DNA of 64,000 bases. Origin: Oleiphilus sp. (lineage in GTDB: Bacteria > Pseudomonadota > Gammaproteobacteria > Pseudomonadales > Oleiphilaceae). Position 1 is the stretch's first letter; every line of letters begins with the position of its first letter. Positions 54,738 to 64,000 of the stretch are shown here, in pieces. Where the stretch lies: positions 62,001 to 126,000 of the forward strand of contig PZPK01000003.1 of assembly GCA_006212045.1 (NCBI GenBank), in the 5' to 3' direction. The notes beneath the pieces were generated by a model. The model had not been told where the DNA came from, made no database searches, and saw only the letters and a program-made list of their open reading frames with translations. The translations under genes were made by a program, and so were the position numbers.

Positions 54738-56540
54738 ATGTCGCCAACCGCGTTCATCAATGTTAAGCCTAAAGTGATGCACTTGGTTTCACAGGGCAAT
54801 TTGCCCAAGGCGATTTCACTTCTTGAGCAATGTGTGCAGGCGCACAAGGGAGATCTCGAGGCGCAATGGGTCCTCGCCCAGCTTTTGGAAAAAGCCGGGA
54901 GGCCGGCTCAGGCATTCCGGCTTTATTTTGATTTGAGTCGATTCAATTCTCCTATCACCCATCAGGCTAAGGTCAGGGCACTGCATACCGCTTATGTCTG
55001 TGATGATTATCAGAATGGCGCTAAGCTTGCGTCGGAATTGTTGCAGCTTGAGCCGACAAATCACGAATACTGGTACAAACGGGGCAAGATGCTGAATGGA
55101 ATATTTCATTATCTTGCAGCTTCCGAATGTTTCAAGAAGGCGCTGGAAAACGCGCCGGATCCTCAACATGCAAGAACCTACGGCCTGGATTACGCTCGAG
55201 ACCTTTCATTACTCGGCCGGAATCAAGAGGCGCTAAAGCTCCTTCGTCAGTGGGTTGCGGAAAAGGAGGGCGGCGAAATTGGCGATAATCCAGATGAGCA
55301 TTTGGCCTACTACCTTTATGTCGCTTGCCACAATTACGTTGAAGGTCTGGACAACCGCTCTGTATTCGAGGCGCACCGCGCATTTGGTTCCCGCCTCGAA
55401 CAGCGGTTTACTGAAGCGAAGTCTTTGCCAACTGCGGGCGGCAATTCCCGTTTGAAAGTTGCGTTGGTCTCTTCGGATTTCCGCAATCACTCGGTGGCAT
55501 TATTTATCAAGCCTGTGCTCAGATGCCTCGACAGAACCAGGTTCGAGTTGACTTGCTATTCCGATGTCAGTCGGCCGGATCAAACGACACAAACGCTCGC
55601 CAATCTTTGCGAACGCTGGTGCGATGTCGCCGACATGAATGATGAGGTTTTGTCCGGGCGTATTAGAGAAGACCAGCAGGATATCGTGATCGACCTGGTC
55701 GGTTATCTTGGAAGTGTCCGCCTGGGTGTTTTTGCGCGAAGAGTCGCACCGGTGCAGATGACCTATCTGGGTTATCCGAATACGACCGGCCTGCAACGCA
55801 TCGACTACAGGATTACCGATCATTACGCAGACCCTGCTGGTGATAGCCAACCGTGGCATTCGGAGGCGCTGTTGGCCTTGCCGGGCTTATTCCTGTGCTT
55901 TGAACCGCTGGATGAAGCTCCGGATGTGGCACCGCTGCCAGCCATCAAGAATGGCCATGTGACCTTCGGCTCGACCAATGTGTATACCAAGGTCACCGCG
56001 CAAATGCTGGACACTTGGCTGCAGATTCTTAAAAGCTGCCCGGGCTCGAAATTGATTATCAAGGCCAAGCAGTTTTCCGAGACGGCATTCAGGGATCAGG
56101 TGCTGGCGCAATTTGAGGCGCAGCTCGGTGAGCCCGGACGCGTTGAAGTACTCGGCTGGCTTCCGCGCGGGGAGAGTCATCTGGGGTTCTACGATCGAAT
56201 CGATATCCATCTCGATACGTATCCGTACAATGGAACAACGACGACCTTTGAGGCACTCTGGCAAGGGGTGCCTTCGGTCACCTTGGCTGGCAATAATCAT
56301 CGCTCCAGAGTGGGGCTATCGATCATGTCCAATATCGGGCATGAGGATTGGGTTGCGCATTCGCAGCAGGAATACATTGATCTGGCGCTTGCCAAGGCGA
56401 GCGATCTTGACGCGCTGGAGACGTTCAGAGCTGGAATTCGCAACGATATGCGTGAAAGCGGTGTGATGGATGGCGAACGCTTCACGAGGAAACTCGAGGG
56501 TGCTTTTGAGCGCGCATGGCAGGAGCGGCTGAGCCAATAG
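54738..56540 (+). CDS. TPR-containing O-GlcNAc transferase-like glycosyltransferase (GT41)
   Basis: A 600-residue protein. Residues ~1-200 form degenerate tetratricopeptide repeats. Residues ~238-600 match the OGT/SPINDLY catalytic region: VALVSSDFRNHSVALFIKPVL with His251 at the human His498 position, VIDLVGYL, APVQMTYLGYPNTTGL, and VTFGSTNVYTKVTAQMLDTWLQILK with Lys418 at the UDP-GlcNAc-binding lysine position. Later DTYPYNGTTTTFEALWQGVP replaces the usual CNGHTT His with Thr. Likely a cytoplasmic protein or glycan O-linked sugar transferase. GGAG lies before the ATG. No flagellin or S-layer target gene is adjacent. Donor and acceptor are unknown. Confidence 0.88.
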   Translation: MSPTAFINVKPKVMHLVSQGNLPKAISLLEQCVQAHKGDLEAQWVLAQLLEKAGRPAQAFRLYFDLSRFNSPITHQAKVRALHTAYVCDDYQNGAKLASELLQLEPTNHEYWYKRGKMLNGIFHYLAASECFKKALENAPDPQHARTYGLDYARDLSLLGRNQEALKLLRQWVAEKEGGEIGDNPDEHLAYYLYVACHNYVEGLDNRSVFEAHRAFGSRLEQRFTEAKSLPTAGGNSRLKVALVSSDFRNHSVALFIKPVLRCLDRTRFELTCYSDVSRPDQTTQTLANLCERWCDVADMNDEVLSGRIREDQQDIVIDLVGYLGSVRLGVFARRVAPVQMTYLGYPNTTGLQRIDYRITDHYADPAGDSQPWHSEALLALPGLFLCFEPLDEAPDVAPLPAIKNGHVTFGSTNVYTKVTAQMLDTWLQILKSCPGSKLIIKAKQFSETAFRDQVLAQFEAQLGEPGRVEVLGWLPRGESHLGFYDRIDIHLDTYPYNGTTTTFEALWQGVPSVTLAGNNHRSRVGLSIMSNIGHEDWVAHSQQEYIDLALAKASDLDALETFRAGIRNDMRESGVMDGERFTRKLEGAFERAWQERLSQ

Positions 56541-56663
56541 CAATTTCTGCGATCATTCCTTAGAATCCGGTAATGTTCCGCGCTTGTATGCTTGGCTTTA
56601 CCGGAATAGAAGCTAATCTTATAAAAAGAAGATCAATCTAAACTAAAGATACGGATTCCGAAG

Positions 56664-57935
56664 ATGAGCACTTCATCGCCGAGTATTGCGCAGCTGCGCC
56701 AATTTCGCCCCCTTGATAAACTTTCAGAAAAACAGCTTGTGCTGCTCGCTGCGCATTCAGAATTGCGAAATTACGGTGTCGAAAGTGTTGTGCTGGAGCT
56801 GGCCAGTGAAGACAAAATGGCCTATTTCCTGGTTGACGGAGAGGTCGAGCTGGAATCCTTTGATGGTCGAATCAAGCAGATATCTGCCAACACCGAAAGC
56901 GCGGCCACCGCAATTGCCTTGTTACAGCCACGTAAATATACGGTAAGAGCGAAAAAAACCTGTCGTTTCATCGTCGTCCAACAGCAGATCATTGATGCCT
57001 TGCTGGCGGAGCTTCCCAAGGATAAAACGGTTGAATTCAGTGTGCGCGACGTGCATTCCGGACACGAGATTGAAGACATTGAAGCCTCTTTCCTGGCAGA
57101 TCTGACAACCAATAATATTGAATTGCCTTCGTTTCCAGACGTGGCGATGCGCATCAGGCATCTGCTGGATGATCCAAATGTGACGGCCAGGGATGTTGCG
57201 GATGCCATCACCAGCGATCCGGCCATTACGGTCAAGATCCTTAAGACATGCAACAGTGCGGTTTACCATTCATCGGAGGAGATCACCTCGTGTCAGGATG
57301 CAGTCGTTCGGCTCGGCTTCGAAACGACACGCCAGCTGGTCAATATATTTGTTCTTAAGGAACTGTTCCAAAGCAAAAATCATTTTCTCCAGGAAAAAAT
57401 GAGCGAGCTGTGGTCGCACTCCCGTGAAGTGGCGACGATTGCCTATGTGCTGGCAGAGATTACTCCGGGGATGAATCCGGAGTTGGCGATGCTCGCAGGG
57501 CTGATTCAGGATATCGGGACCGTACCTGTGCTTGAGTATATCGAGCGTTATCCCCAGTTCATGAAAGTTGAGCATAAGGTAGATGAAATCGTAAAAACCC
57601 TGCGCGCGCGCATTGGTGCGCGTTTGTTGAAAGAGTGGGGCTTTCAGCAAGAGCTGGTAAACGTTGCCGAACATTCGGAAGACTGGTCGTATGCCTCAGA
57701 AGGCGCGTCAGCGGATTATGTTGATATTGCGGTTGCCGCCCAGGTGCATGCCCTGATAGGTAAACGGGAGCATAAACGTCTGCCTCCATTTGATCAGATC
57801 CCGGCCTTTAAAAAACTCGGTGATGACGGCCTGACTCCCGAACAAAGCCAGAAGGTGCTGCTGGAATCACATCAGAAGATCGCAGAGTTGAAGGCATTGC
57901 TCACGATGAAAGATATTCCGATTGTCGGTGGATAA
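56664..57935 (+). CDS. Cyclic nucleotide-binding-like and HDOD domain protein
   Basis: A 423-residue regulator. Residues ~10-125 resemble a cNMP-binding (Crp-type) beta-roll (LRQFRPLDKLSEKQLVLLAAHSEL ... MAYFLVDGEVELESFDG), although the canonical phosphate-binding-cassette Arg motif is not evident. The cassette may bind another ligand. An HDOD domain follows at ~145-340 (LPSFPDVAMRIRHLLDDPNVTARDVADAITSDPAITVKILKTCNSAVYHSS). A coiled tail ends the protein. This domain pair occurs in gammaproteobacterial signalling. The gene follows the OGT gene by 123 bp. Confidence 0.86.
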   Translation: MSTSSPSIAQLRQFRPLDKLSEKQLVLLAAHSELRNYGVESVVLELASEDKMAYFLVDGEVELESFDGRIKQISANTESAATAIALLQPRKYTVRAKKTCRFIVVQQQIIDALLAELPKDKTVEFSVRDVHSGHEIEDIEASFLADLTTNNIELPSFPDVAMRIRHLLDDPNVTARDVADAITSDPAITVKILKTCNSAVYHSSEEITSCQDAVVRLGFETTRQLVNIFVLKELFQSKNHFLQEKMSELWSHSREVATIAYVLAEITPGMNPELAMLAGLIQDIGTVPVLEYIERYPQFMKVEHKVDEIVKTLRARIGARLLKEWGFQQELVNVAEHSEDWSYASEGASADYVDIAVAAQVHALIGKREHKRLPPFDQIPAFKKLGDDGLTPEQSQKVLLESHQKIAELKALLTMKDIPIVGG

Positions 57936-57989
57936 GCCGTTCCGCCCAAACCTGTATGTCCGTTTCGGGTGCATAGCATTTAAGCGGTT

Positions 57990-59781
57990 TTACTTTGCCC
58001 GGACACTGCCTTCCCTGCGGTGATCCGCAACACCCAGCCACTGCGAGCCAATTCGCTGGATACCATGCAGCCCTGAATTAAGGTCTCTCTTATTCGGGCT
58101 GTAACCCATGCCGGTTAAGGCTTGACTGAGTGAGTTGAGGTCGCGACCTGACTCCAGATCCAGCGTCCCAAATCGACTGGCTACATTTGGGGCCGAGATG
58201 GCCTGATCAAGCGTTTGTTGCCATGCCAGAGTACGTATCAGGGTGTTGGCGACATAGTTGATGATGCGTGACCCACCGGGTGAACCCAAAGCAAGCACTG
58301 GTTTGTCGTCGTGAAATACAATGGTGGGCGCCATGGATGAGCGCGGACGCTTGCCACCTTCGACGCGATTGGCGATGGCACGTCCTGACTTTTCAGGGGA
58401 GAAGGAAAAGTCGGTCAATTCGTTATTCAGCAGGAATCCATGGACCATCAGTCGCGAGCCAAAGCCGTTTTCTATCGTACTGGTCATCGAAACAATATCA
58501 CCGTTGCTGTCCCGGATAACGAAGTGAGTGGTGGACGGCTGCTCGAATGATTCACCCTGTTGAAACGCCTGTTTTCCTTCGGTGCCAGTGGGCGCGCCAG
58601 GTTCGGCCTCCGGCAGTCTGGACGCGGGACGAATCAGCCCGGCCCGGTGTTTGAGGTAGCGGGGGGCCTGTAAGCCTTCCGGAAGAGCGATGTAGTCGCT
58701 ATCAGCGATATAAAGTCCGCGATCGGCAAATGCCAGTCTGCTGGCTTCCGAAATTCGGTGCCACGCCGGTGCCGACTCAGCAGGGTCGGACAAATGATTT
58801 CCCTGTTCAAGCATACCGAGAATCTGGTTAACACTTATCCCGCCAGAACTTGGAGGCCCCATGCCGCAGATTCGGTACCCAAGGAAGGGCATGCAAACCG
58901 GATCTCGGGTAATCACGCGATAGTGCTGGAAATCCTGAGTACTTAAAACTCCCGGATTAGTGTGCTGCTGCACTTTGTTGACAATCTTCTGACTGAATTC
59001 AGGCGTGTAAAAATAGTTGCCGCCGTGTTCTTGAAGCTGTTTAAGTGTCTGTGCATAAGCGGCATTCTTCTTCACAGACCCGGCTTTCAGGGATCTTCCT
59101 TCTGGATAGAAGTATGCGGCGGCGTCAGGGTCCCGGGACAGCCTATCCTGATCCCTTTCTAGTGCCTCCGCTAAACGCGGGCTGACAATGAAGCCACTGT
59201 TCGCCAGCTCCAATGCGGGCGTCAGAACGTCGCCCCAGCGTAATTGACCAAAACGCTGATGCACTTCCCAAAGCAGCTTGGGCGTACCGGGCGTGCCGAC
59301 TGAGCGACCACCCACTACAGCTTCAAAAAAACCAAGTGGACTCCCATCTTTGTTCAGGAAAAGTGTTTCATTGGCCTTTGCCGGGGCGGTTTCCCGTCCA
59401 TCAACAGTCATGAGTGAGTTAGTCTTATCCTGATAGTAAAGTAGGAACGCACCACCCCCCCAATCCAGAAGACTGCGGCTCCACCAGCCCAAGAACCAAC
59501 TGAACGGTCACCATGGCGTCGATTGCATTGCCACCTTGTTCCAGGATGCGGAAGCCGGCATCCGTGGCGTAGGGATTCGCAGCGGAGATGACTTGTTCGC
59601 TGCCATAGGCCAGTTTTGCCGCTGTGTTACTGCTGGACGAGTTGCCATGCTCCGGCGCGAAGCGATCACTTTTCTGCTCGGCTTTTAAGTGACTCAAGCC
59701 GAAAAGCAGTAAGAGGATCATAAGCCGGAATGTGAAGGTTTGAGTGAGGTGAATACGGCGCGAAGCTTTCATAGGTGGCAC
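57990..59781 (-). pseudogene. ggt: Gamma-glutamyltransferase (ggt), frameshifted at a G7 tract
   Basis: Two overlapping frames together make one ~596-residue GGT. The N-terminal frame from 59781 has a signal peptide (RLMILLLLFGLSHLKA) and reads to SSGLGG, then leaves the family pattern and stops at 59425. The second frame continues GGAFLLYYQDKTN and carries the family nucleophile Thr (PSTTHFVIRD) and STIENGFGSRL. The break lies at seven Gs (plus-strand C7, 59455-59461). Six would keep the frame: TTG GGG GGT GGT. So one G too many is present, either as a real mutation, a phase-variable tract or a sequencing error. GGT hydrolyses glutathione in the periplasm. Unique among its neighbours in being broken. 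Confidence 0.9.
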
Positions 59782-59872
59782 TTGGAGCAGGGAAGATCAG
59801 CCGATCATAATGTAGCCGCGGTCACCTTGTAAATATCAATGCTTTGGGTCCGGGCTGAACCCGCCGAGGAAT

Positions 59873-61866
<1,994 letters not shown>

Positions 61867-61870
<4 letters not shown>

Positions 61871-62769
61871 GACATCTTACCTGAGCGTTTGGCTGCAGCG
61901 ACGCGGGACTGATTGGGACGACCAATGGCATCACAAATCGCTTGCCCGGCATCAATGACAAGGTCCAGATCAATCCCTGTATCAATACCTGATTGATTAA
62001 ACATATAAAGCATGTCTTCGGTTGCGACATTACCGCTCGCCCCTTTGGCATAGGGACAGCCTCCCAGCCCTGCGACGGAAGCATCGAAGCAGCGGATGCC
62101 TGCTTCATAGGATACCATCGTATTCGCCAGCGCCTGGCCATAGGTATCATGAAAATGCATGGCGATTTTATCGTTTGGAAAATGTTGCAGGACTTCGTGA
62201 AGCAGGGCACTTGTCTGGAAAGGCGTCCCAACGCCAATGGTGTCGCCCAGGGAGACTTCGAAACAGCCCAGATCCAATAGCTTTTTGGCGGTTTCTATCA
62301 CCTGGCTGTGCGGGATGCTGCCTTCATAGGGACAGCCAAGCACGCAGGAAACATATGCTCTGACCGGAATATTCAGTGACGCAGCCTGCTCGGCAATGGG
62401 TACAAAGCGTTCGATACTGGTATCAATGTCGCAATTGATATTCTTCTGACTGAATGTTTGTGAAGCAGCAGCGAAGATGGAAACCTGGCTGACACCGGCT
62501 TGCACTGCAGCTTCGAAGCCGCGCAGATTGGGCGTAAGCGCAGAATAGCTAACCCCGGAGCGACGCTCTATGCGCGCAAAGACTTCAGCGCTGTCCGCCA
62601 TCTGGGGGACCCATTTAGGGGAGACAAAGCTGCCGGTCTCAATTTCCTGAAATCCGGCTTTTGACAGGGCATTGACCAATGCGACTTTGTGCTCAAGCGC
62701 TACCGGTGAGCGTTCATTTTGCAGCCCGTCTCGGGGACCTACTTCAACAATCTTCAGTTCTGCGGTCAT
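61867..62769 (-). CDS. mvaB: Hydroxymethylglutaryl-CoA lyase
   Basis: Cleaves HMG-CoA to acetyl-CoA and acetoacetate, the last step of leucine breakdown. The 300-residue protein has VEVGPRDGLQNE near the N-terminus, CVLGCPYEG, the HFHDTYGQAL metal site and GLGGCPYAKGASGNVATEDMLYM with its catalytic Cys. I use the ATG at 62769 (after GGAG); an ATG at 62793 adds eight residues. The start overlaps the stop of the upstream hydratase gene by ATGA. Named liuE in Pseudomonas. Confidence 0.96.
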
Positions 62770-63572
62770 GCCTCGTCTCCCTGTTGGCGCCATGCCGGTG
62801 TGCGTTTCTCGAAAAAAGCACCGAGCCCCTCCTGTCCTTCCGCTGAAACACGAAGGCTGGCGATGAGGTCGCTCGTGTACTCGGATAAATTCTCGGGTCT
62901 GGCACTGATCGTACGTACTAACTGTTTGCAGGCTCTCGAGGCTTCCGGTCCGGTTTCCCGTACTTTGCCGGCAAGGTCATTTACTATCTCGTCAAGCTGA
63001 CTGGCATCCACGACTTCATGGATGAGTCCGATGCGTTTGGCTTCCTCTGCCGCAAATACCTCGCCGGTCAAAAACAGGCGCCGGCACTGGCGTTCTCCGA
63101 TGGCGGCATAGACATAAGGGCCAATGGTCGCCGGAGCCAGGCCCAGACGAACCTCGCTCAGACAGAAGCGCGCGCGGGATTCCGCTACCGCGATGTCGCA
63201 ACAGGCAATCAGACCCAAAGCCCCGCCATAGGCGGCGCCCTGCACACGCGCAATACAGGGAACGGGCAAGGTATTCAGGGTTTCCATCAGTGTTGCCAAT
63301 CTCCCTGCGTCGGCTAGATTCTCCTGATGGTCCATAGTGGCCATGCGTTTCATCCATGCGAGGTCGGCACCCGCGCAAAAGTGCTTGCCTTCCGCTTGTA
63401 AGATCATGACCCGGACCTGGCCGTTTTCACGGATCGCATCGAAATGCGTGAGTAATTCCTGAATCACTCGGTCGTCAAAGGCATTATGTTTTTCCGGCTG
63501 GTTCAGGGTCACGGTCGCAATCCCGTCCTCAATGCCCAGTCGTGTATTTCCGCTTTGTGTCATTGCTTGCAT
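62766..63572 (-). CDS. liuC: Methylglutaconyl-CoA hydratase (enoyl-CoA hydratase family)
   Basis: Hydrates 3-methylglutaconyl-CoA to HMG-CoA. The 268 residues fit the crotonase fold, with LNQPEKHNAFDDRVIQELL, FCAGADLAWMKRMATMD, and GAAYGGALGLIACCDIAVAESRARFCLSEVRLGL. The LAWMKRM stretch and operon place it with LiuC rather than a general enoyl-CoA hydratase. I use the ATG at 63572 and not the frame's first ATG at 63923, which would overlap most of the liuB end in another frame. It is 82 bp from the upstream liuB stop. The carboxylase alpha subunit gene is not between liuC and mvaB here. Confidence 0.93.
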   Translation of the reverse strand: MQAMTQSGNTRLGIEDGIATVTLNQPEKHNAFDDRVIQELLTHFDAIRENGQVRVMILQAEGKHFCAGADLAWMKRMATMDHQENLADAGRLATLMETLNTLPVPCIARVQGAAYGGALGLIACCDIAVAESRARFCLSEVRLGLAPATIGPYVYAAIGERQCRRLFLTGEVFAAEEAKRIGLIHEVVDASQLDEIVNDLAGKVRETGPEASRACKQLVRTISARPENLSEYTSDLIASLRVSAEGQEGLGAFFEKRTPAWRQQGDEA

Positions 63573-63654
63573 GAATAAGGGTTCCCTGATGAAAACGAGC
63601 AAGTGTGCTATCGATTGGCCGAAACGGACCTGGATGCATAAGCTGGTCTGCGTG

Positions 63655-64000
63655 CTACATACGAAATACACCAAAGGGTGTGTCTTCAATGGGTGCGTTG
63701 AGACTGGCGGAAATGGCACAGCCCAGCACATTTCGGGTATCACAGGGTTCAATGATACCATCATCCCATAGCCGTGCAGACGCATAGTAGGGGTGTGACT
63801 GGCGTTCAAATTGCTCAATAATTGGCTGCTTGAGCGCTTGTTCATCTGCTTCCGTGAAAGCCAGTCCTTTTTTATGCATGCTGTCCTTCTTGACCTGTGC
63901 CAGTACTCCTGCCGCCTGTTCACCTCCCATCACGGAGATGCGCGCATTTGGCCACATCCAGAGAAAGCGCGGGTGATAGGCGCGTCCACACATGCCATAG
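63655..64000 (-). CDS. liuB: Methylcrotonyl-CoA carboxylase beta subunit, 3' end
   Basis: The C-terminal ~115 residues of the carboxyltransferase subunit of 3-methylcrotonyl-CoA carboxylase, reading out of the window (the start is beyond base 64000). Diagnostic segments are [37 protein letters not shown] and the terminal [34 protein letters not shown]. It feeds the hydratase and HMG-CoA lyase downstream. No frameshift is seen in the visible part. Confidence 0.95.
   Translation of the reverse strand, partial: YGMCGRAYHPRFLWMWPNARISVMGGEQAAGVLAQVKKDSMHKKGLAFTEADEQALKQPIIEQFERQSHPYYASARLWDDGIIEPCDTRNVLGCAISASLNAPIEDTPFGVFRM

Noticed and set aside
63573-63923. 117-residue N-terminal extension of the liuC frame
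   Set aside because: It overlaps the conserved 3' end of liuB in another frame on the same strand and matches no crotonase sequence.

Overview
The window reads as chromosomal DNA of a free-living, probably marine or aquatic, gammaproteobacterium near the Pseudomonadales/Oceanospirillales. Signs of this are the Pseudomonas-like order tkt-epd-pgk-fba, a FimL-type protein, SohB, DbpA, MltD, the gloB/methyltransferase/rnhA/dnaQ block, and a leucine/acetoacetate (liu) operon. Gene density is high on both strands. I saw no rRNA, tRNA, CRISPR array, insertion sequence or prophage.

Layout. 1-3.6 kb: a type I secretion ABC transporter (5' end outside the window) and its HlyD adaptor, then a small ABM-like protein. 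4.1-10.7 kb (minus strand): an SDR, a membrane hybrid histidine kinase, and an MscS channel paired with a large membrane-anchored NTPase, which is the most unusual gene pair here. 11-17 kb: a small beta-barrel-like protein, an anchored hypothetical protein, a secreted phospholipase A2-like protein, a GAF histidine kinase, DbpA and a lipoprotein. 17.4-19.4 kb: a secreted DNRLRE/collagen-like protein preceded by two CRP/Vfr-like sites. 19.5-25 kb (minus): a diguanylate cyclase, an acyl-CoA dehydrogenase and a penicillin-acylase family protein. 25.3-30.8 kb: tkt, epd, pgk and fba, closed by a strong hairpin. 30.9-36.1 kb: a thioesterase, a TSUP permease, SprT, FdxA and MutS. 36.3-40.6 kb: two overlapping solute-binding protein genes without permeases (one GlpV-like and apparently lacking a standard start codon in front of its signal peptide), and a divergent HDOD-GAF regulator. 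40.6-45.5 kb: mltD, gloB, a methyltransferase, rnhA and dnaQ. 45.8-53.9 kb: FimL, a membrane protein, an SCP2 protein, SohB, YchJ, a CPA2 antiporter and a divergent ABC1-family kinase. 54-58 kb: an RluA-family pseudouridine synthase, a TPR-OGT glycosyltransferase and a cNMP-HDOD regulator. 58-64 kb (minus): a gamma-glutamyltransferase gene broken at a G7 tract, then acetoacetyl-CoA synthetase, HMG-CoA lyase, methylglutaconyl-CoA hydratase and the 3' end of methylcrotonyl-CoA carboxylase beta, joined by ATGA overlaps.

How the genes fit together. Central carbon metabolism (tkt-fba) and leucine/acetoacetate breakdown form two clear metabolic units. Surface and signalling genes are over-represented: type I secretion, a collagen-like protein, FimL, c-di-GMP synthesis, two HDOD proteins and two histidine kinases. 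This fits a surface-colonising lifestyle, but that is an inference. Many starts were moved from the longest open frame to an internal ATG, and the reason is given in each entry.
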